Assembly: GCA_016806645.1 (NCBI GenBank)
Contig: JACSYO010001674.1
Location: 4,823,501-4,887,500 of the forward strand
Origin: Ophiodon elongatus
Lineage: Eukaryota; Chordata; Actinopteri; Perciformes; Hexagrammidae
Reading direction: 5' to 3'
Length of the DNA stretch: 64,000 nt
Positions 57,775-64,000 of this stretch are shown here, in pieces. The notes beneath the pieces are model-generated. The model did not search any database. It had not been told where the DNA came from and saw only the letters and a program-made list of their open reading frames with translations. The position numbers were made by a program, and so were the translations under genes. Every line of letters starts with the position of its first letter. Positions within the stretch are counted from its first letter, which is position 1.

Positions 57775-59210
57775 CCCTCCCGAGCGGAGCAGAGGGGGGA
57801 GGGAGGAGTGGGGGGGGGAGGCGGTCGGGATGCAGGGATCTGGCTGCGGAGGATGGAGTGGATGTTTTATTTTTCGTTTTTTTTTTTGCTGCGTTACAGT
57901 GTATCTGGTCTTCCCACCAGACTACCGCTCATCCCCCCCACGTTCCCCTCTCCGCTTCCCTCTGTCCTCTTGTCCCCTCGCCGCAACTCTCCCTCGCTGC
58001 ATCTTTGGGATCAGCTGTGGAGAGTTGTGGAAACTAAAGTCCAAGTGTCCGAGGCCTCAGAGGGACACAGCCGACCCCTCTATGGAGCCAGAAACATGGG
58101 AAGTGACCAGCAACGCATTTTTTTCAATCTTCCACCAATTTTTATTTGAAGTTTAACTTTTTTTTTTTTTTTGGGGGGTTTGTTTCTTCTGATAACTTTG
58201 TAAAGAATTTTTTAAAGAAAAAAAAAAAGAAAACTGAGAAAAGGCAAGGAGTTTATCTAAATTTATAGATGATATAAGCTTGTACACTAGACGAACTGAG
58301 TAGGAAAGCTACCCTTTAAAAGGGCAAAAAAAAAATATAAAGAAAACAAGGAAGAGTTGGGGAGACGAGGCCATCCTCAACAAAAGGTGTGGATATTTGT
58401 CTTTGCATCTTCTTAATTTTTGACATCGTGAGGAAACAGCGCTCTCTGCGGCCTTCTGAAAGGCAAACCGGAGAGGAGAGTGAGGGGCGCGACGATGCAC
58501 TCCCAACTGTTTCCCCCGGAGAGAAAAGAGATCTAAAAAAAGAAAAAGAACATGAAATGGACAACATTTGGCATAGACTGATGTCAAAAACACATTCATT
58601 CAGACTGACAATTCACACGGTGAAATCAACACTCAAGAAAAAGAAAAGAAAAAAAAAACTTTTTTTTTTTTCCTCATTGCAAGTAATTTTCTATATTGTG
58701 TGAAATTTTGTGATGAAGAATTCCGTCTCACCATGCTTCCTCTCACTATAGACAAAATGACAAGTTTTTTTTTTTTTTTATTTCTTCCTTCCACAGTGAA
58801 GTATTCACAGCCTGCCAAATAGGACTCTTCCCCCTTTCTGCACCCCCCCCGCCCCCCCACTCCCCCAGTCATCGGTCCTGTACTGTACATATCAGACGCA
58901 CTTGGCCTGCCATCACAAGATGACCCGGAAACAGTCGTAACCGATCAGAAGAACTGACCACGCTGAAGGATCTAAGTTGTTTTCAACATCACGTTCTTTC
59001 CTTTCTTTTGTGAGAAAAAAAAAAAAAAAATAGCTTGCGGAGAAAAGGGAAAAAAAACAACAACAAACAAACAAACAACGTCCTACGTAGATTCACACAA
59101 AAAGAAACAGGTTCTACTGTTTACATCAGAGTCCACACACATACAGTACGTCCCGTTATAGCATCCTCCTTCATCTCCGACGCCGGCTGTGCACACATGC
59201 ACACGCCGCG

Positions 59211-59214
<4 letters not shown>

Positions 59215-59305
<91 letters not shown>
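59215..59305. repeat. CA microsatellite in the ephb2 3' UTR, about 45 units
   Basis: 91 bp of uninterrupted CA in the transcribed strand, about 1.44 kb after the stop codon. Confidence 0.97.
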
Positions 59306-59308
<3 letters not shown>

Positions 59309-60232
59309 CCCACGCGCACAAAGGAAGCGGTGGCTCCCGAAGCGTCGGGACTTGTGTTTGATAGCATGCTGAGTGAGTGGTTAATTTCACAGTGCTTTGA
59401 TTTGCTGCAGCTACTAGAACTCTGTTTGGTAAGAGCTTGGATTTGACACACTTTACAGAGTATAATGTGGCTGCATTATATTCCCGTGTTTCTTCTTATT
59501 CTTCTGCCAGTTTTTCCTTTTGAAAAAGACATTTTTACGTTTAAAGTATTAAAGTTTTGATACCACACGCGGTCATGAATAGACTTTACAATCAGGCGTT
59601 TGTTGAATTAAAAAAAAACAAAAAATGCAACGTGTTATATTTTTGCAATTTCTGTATGGATATTATTGAGTTGTTATTATTACTTTTTAGGTTTTTCTTT
59701 TCTTTTCTTTTTTTTTCCTGCACTGAGTCTATTGTTTGACTCCAACAAACACTCTGGATCTTCCATCAATGCTTATACATTTATTATGAAACATGAATCA
59801 TGTTGGAGCACAAAACCATGTAGATAAACAGCATTTCCCTGTGACTGGTTTTGATTTCATTTTACAGACAGTATAACACATGTACTGTATGTACCTTCCC
59901 TCCCCCCCGTGAGCGATGCTGTCTCTCGAGTACACAGCTGTCAATCATTGTTTACGTCGTCATCTGTAACCTGGCGTAAAGGGTTATGCAGGGGGGGGGG
60001 TAAAGGTGGAGTTTGTTGCAATGCCGTGAATCCCTGGAGACAGTGAAGCAGGCGTGGGTTTATGTACACAGCCATTAAATGATATCAGCAGTGCAGAGTT
60101 CCTACTGGGCTCCGCTCCGAGACCTGACAGCCAGACATGGACGTCCAGCTGTGAACTATCGGTCAGATGTGTCCGGTCACAGCGGGGCGGCCGCACCCCC
60201 GATCACAGCCGCTCTGTCCAGGCACTGATTCT

Positions 60233-60291
60233 CCCTCTCTCTCTTTCTCTCTCTCGCTCTCTCTCGCTCTCTCTCTCTCTCGCTCTCTCCC
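60233..60291. repeat. CT-rich tract in the 3' UTR
   Basis: CT units with regular CTCTCG interruptions. Confidence 0.9.
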
Positions 60292-62923
60292 CCTTGATCA
60301 CATTAATGCCTGTCGGCCACCTGTCTGCCTCTCCCACTGATCTCCACACAGCCGGCTTTCAGCAGTTGTCTGGTTTTGTCTCTGCGACTTTATAAGCACC
60401 AACAGCAGCAGGCGAACTGACAGTCGTCAGTGGGGCAGTTGTGTCTTGTCTTGTCCTGATGCTGCATTCCACTGAAGTATGTGAAAAGAAAAAAAGAAAG
60501 AAAGAAAGACTGGACAATGCTTCCATGTTCGCTTAAACCAAATCCTCAGACTTGATCTGAGGTTTTGTAGCGTCTCTACAGACAGCTTTAGCTCCAAAGC
60601 CCCGGTTGAAGGAGCCTCAGTCACTGTCGAGTTACCTGTCATCTTCCCCCAGAGAATTCAAGGACACGAGTGGAGGGTTTTTTTATTATTGTCTTTCTGC
60701 CCCACAATCCTCTCCTTGGTTGTTTCCATCCCTAGTGCGACACATGAGAAGGGATATTTCCTTGGAAGCTTTTCTAAAATATAAAACTGGGAAGAGGACA
60801 AAGCACGAGCCGTTAGTCATCGCCGGAGTGACGCTGTGACCTAAATGCCATTCATGCCAACATGCAGTTTGCTTTATAAACCGTCTTCCTTTTCCATTTC
60901 TCAAGACTTAACAGCTCATCAGTTTCATTTCGTGAGGCTGAGGCTGCACGTCTTCTCACGGTACGGCAAATACTCCGCCGTCAGGAGAAAAACGCCTAAT
61001 GTTGTTCAAGAAATGAATCTAAAGTACACACAAGGCTGGCGAGTTCCTGCTCCGGCCCCATTAAAGCTCATTCGGATGCTTGTCCACGGACGCTGCCAGG
61101 ACTTTGAGTTATTAATCAAGCAATTATCCTTGAACTTTGCTTCAAGGAACTACTTTAAAACAGGGCGGGCATGCTTATTGCTAGATTTAAAAAAAAAAAA
61201 AAAAGTAGTGCTGAAGTTGACTTTATGTTGCATATACTGTCAGTATTTTCTTGCCGCTGAGAGGATGTGTTTTGTTGAACTTCTTCTGAAGGGTGAGCTT
61301 GTTGTTTTTCCATTTTTATCCGAAGGAGTTTTAAGAAAACCTTTTGATTGAATGAGGAGTGTTTGAAAGCACTGCATTAAGTATTTATCTATCTTATGAT
61401 TTAAGAAAAAAAAAAAAAAGACATTGCTGCAGTTCAAGCTGAGCGGTGATAGCGGGAGGAGTAATTGACGCACTTACGTCAAGTGTTTCTGACTTGTTTT
61501 TCCAACGGCAGGTTGGCCGCTTTCTTTACACCAAAGCCCAAGCTGTGGAAAAAAAAGCCCCACGATGTCCAAATTCTATACTATTGAAAAATGTATAGAA
61601 CTCAAATTACTATAACTTGGTTCAGTTTATATGGAGGGCATATTTCAAAAAGAAATTGGACTTGATATGGTGATGTTTCTTTTATCGCCTCCATGAAATC
61701 AGAATACATATTTAATTCAAGTTAAATTATTGTCCATTACTGTAAATCACAGTAATGAACTGAACATTGGATCACTGGGGAATTTAAATCCACTGTATGT
61801 CCATTGTGTATATACAGAAAGGTATTTGTGCCCTTTATGTTACATTCACTTGCTTATTTCCCCTTTAATGCAGTTTGTTTTCTACCGTTCACTTTCCAGA
61901 AACAATATGCATTATTTAACTTTTTTGATGGAGTTTTATTGTAAATTTTTTAAAAGCACCAAAATTCTACCACCCACACATGCTGACTCCAGCTACTCTA
62001 GTTTTTAAAAAAAGAAGGAAGTTTTTTTTTTAAGTTTTTCCTCTGGAAACTGAAGTAGGAGCAGTGTGGTCGTGACGCTCGTGACGGTTTCGCACAGAGT
62101 TTGCCAACTGCAACTTTCAGCAAAATATACTGTACTCTCTCCTCTTACATCTGTGAAGCAAAGTGAAAACCACTCAGTCCTGCCCCTCACCGTGTGCCAA
62201 TTTCTTTGAAGGACGGAGGAAAACCGTTAAGTCTCAGTGTTACTGTTACACGGTGGTGTGCGTAAACACGGGCCGTGCCAGGCCGTGCCCACTTGGGCTG
62301 CTTGTTTGAACGCCGCCCAGCTACGGCACGGTCAGAGCGAGAGGTCGGCCTCCTGTTGTGGACGGACAGAAAATGGCTCCCTTTTTCTTTTTTTTTTAAA
62401 TGGGTGCAGCACAAAGTGCCAGAGCGCCCTCTGCTGCCGTGGTGGTCAGATGTAGCTCGCTGGGTTGATATTTTCAGGTGCAGAGAGTCCGTGAATGCTG
62501 CAGCAGGCAGAGCTCCAGTGTTCTGGACACGTCAGCAGGATGCTGACGGACAAACGCTGGCTGCTGCTCAGAACAAGCCCGTCTTTCCCTCTGTTGGACA
62601 AACCTTCGGACCCCCCCTACCCCAAACATGACCCTGTGTTCCCCTCTGTTGCTCCCTCCCTGCCCCCCCTTAACACCCCCCTCCCACTACCACTCTGGCT
62701 GTTGGCAAGTACAGGCAGGGGATCTCCACGTGTTCCCCGGTCCTCTAAAGCCCACATTGTAAACCAGTGCCGGTTCAGACCACTGTGACTGATGTGGGAG
62801 ATCCTGTATTTCTGTATAAATGTATATTGACTGTAACCCTGTGAATGATGTAACAATTTCATTATTTGTAATATTGTCATTGGTTTATTTTCTAAAAATG
62901 GAAAGCCCAACTTGACTCTCCTC

Positions 62924-62929
62924 AATAAA
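62924..62929 (+). terminator. Polyadenylation signal AATAAA for ephb2
   Basis: A canonical hexamer, followed at about 62968-62985 by a T/GT-rich stretch (TTTATTTGTTGTTAAT) suitable as a downstream element. It is the most convincing signal after the stop codon. Cleavage is expected near 62940-62950. Confidence 0.7.
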
Positions 62930-62945
62930 AAATAAGATCTGTTAT

Positions 62946-64000
62946 AAAAACAGTGATGAGTAGTCAGTTTATTTGTTGTTAATTTAAAACTATAAAAAAA
63001 TCTGTTTGTTTGTTTTTACTTTATTTTTTGATGATAGTGTAGCCACCGCTTATGTTGAGCACTATTCAAATAACTGGTGACTCGTGTTTATTCCTAAATA
63101 TTTATTTTTAGGAATTAAAACATAGTTGGACCTAACTGTCTTTTTAATATCAAGCAAAGGGGACTATTAATAAATGCTGTTAATAACATATTTTGTCATT
63201 TCATTTTAAATTTCCTGATGATAATGTTGATGGAAATGTAAGTATATTTAACATTATGTTTAGTAATAGCCAATATGCAAAAACTGCATTTCTTTTCTTT
63301 TTTTTTTTATTGTGTTAAATGTTGACTGCTTTACTATTTTAATATAAAATTATTTAGAATATTATAATGTTTGCGAAAACTGCCATTTGCGAAAACTGCC
63401 ACAATAAATGTGCATTTATTACGAAACAGAATGATAAACATTACTGAACTCTGGTTTGTTGATCTGTGAACTAGAAATCACACGTATTGAACTCTTTGCC
63501 AGAGAAACGGCTAATGTCAGAGGGCTATACTGCATCCAAGCTAGCTGGTTAGCTTAAGTTAAAGTTTAAACTAAATTAGCCCAACTTGTTGTGTTTGCCT
63601 CGTTACTATCTGTAAATGTACATTTTGATGGACCGGCATCTTCATAAAAACGAATTCTAGATAATAACTAAATGTTAATGTTACTGAATCAAATCAAGAC
63701 GGAGAGAAAAACAAACAGCTAAGCTCCTTCTAAAGCTAACAGGCCACTGACAGAATTCATGCATTTTGGTGTTGTTAAAGCTTTATTTTACATATTTAAA
63801 TATATTAAATTGTGAATAAATGGATCTTATTGATATAGTGATCTTATTTTTGAATAGAGAGGCAGACACAATGCAAAAGAGATTTAATTCCAATGAACTA
63901 CATGCTGTAAATAATAAAAATATAATAAAAAAGAATAGTTGAAAGAGACAAGAAAGCTGACAGAACAGATTTTGTTTCTTGATACATTTTACTTTTTATT
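62946..64000. other. Intergenic AT-rich DNA downstream of ephb2
   Basis: No coding or RNA gene was recognised. It is AT-rich throughout, with a 16-bp perfect tandem duplication at 63370-63401. It ends without reaching a neighbouring gene. Confidence 0.7.
63370..63401. repeat. 16-bp perfect tandem duplication
   Basis: TTTGCGAAAACTGCCA occurs twice head to tail, downstream of the gene. Confidence 0.95.

Larger units (their letters stand above)
57775..62945 (+). other. ephb2: ephb2 3' UTR (about 5.2 kb)
   Basis: No open frame with protein-like composition lies between the stop codon and the AATAAA at 62924. The stretch is uninterrupted by obvious splice pairs and carries long A and T runs, a 91-bp CA repeat (59215-59305) and a CT tract (60233-60290). 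The last 150 bases (about 62790-62935) are AT-rich and resemble a conserved UTR terminus. The 3' end position is inferred from the poly(A) signal. Shorter alternative 3' ends are possible, for example after ATTAAA-like hexamers near 59548. Confidence 0.75.

Overview
The window is a piece of a vertebrate nuclear genome, almost certainly a percomorph (spiny-rayed) teleost fish. Evidence: a split gene with GT/AG introns of 176 bp to more than 25 kb; many dinucleotide microsatellites; and several interspersed repeat families that I recognise from percomorph genomes. No prokaryotic, organellar or viral gene is visible, and I found no previously undescribed system. The most interesting material is repeat structure around, and splice-site structure within, one well-conserved receptor gene.

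Gene content: one gene, on the + strand. It is the 3' two thirds of an EphB2-type receptor tyrosine kinase (ephb2; I cannot tell whether it is the a or b teleost duplicate). Thirteen coding exons lie between 25195 and 57774. They are numbered here 4-16 by analogy with the 16-exon vertebrate EPHB2 layout. Every junction has a GT donor and an AG acceptor, every phase matches, and the joined frame is open for 716 complete codons before a TGA stop at 57772-57774. The encoded parts, in order, are the end of the cysteine-rich/EGF-like region, two fibronectin III domains, the transmembrane helix, the juxtamembrane segment with two tyrosines, the tyrosine kinase domain, the SAM domain and a C-terminus ending VEV. 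The signal peptide and ephrin-binding domain (exons 1-3) and the promoter lie upstream of the window. The 3' UTR is about 5.2 kb and ends near an AATAAA at 62924.

Layout: 1-25194 is the 3' part of a very large intron (at least 25 kb) holding repeats, LINE relics and TAAT-rich stretches that may be conserved enhancers. 25195-27695 holds exons 4-5. 27696-41157 is a 13.5-kb intron. 41158-48854 holds exons 6-11, covering the second FNIII domain, the membrane helix, the juxtamembrane segment and the kinase N-lobe. 48855-52731 is an intron of 3.9 kb. 52732-57774 holds exons 12-16, covering the rest of the kinase, the SAM domain and the tail. 57775 to about 62945 is the 3' UTR. 62946-64000 is AT-rich intergenic DNA with no gene seen.

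Residue numbers below count from the first complete codon of exon 4 (Cys1). Family-level repeat identifications rest on recognising typical sequence without a database search, so they carry moderate confidence. Coordinates of splice junctions were read directly from the sequence.
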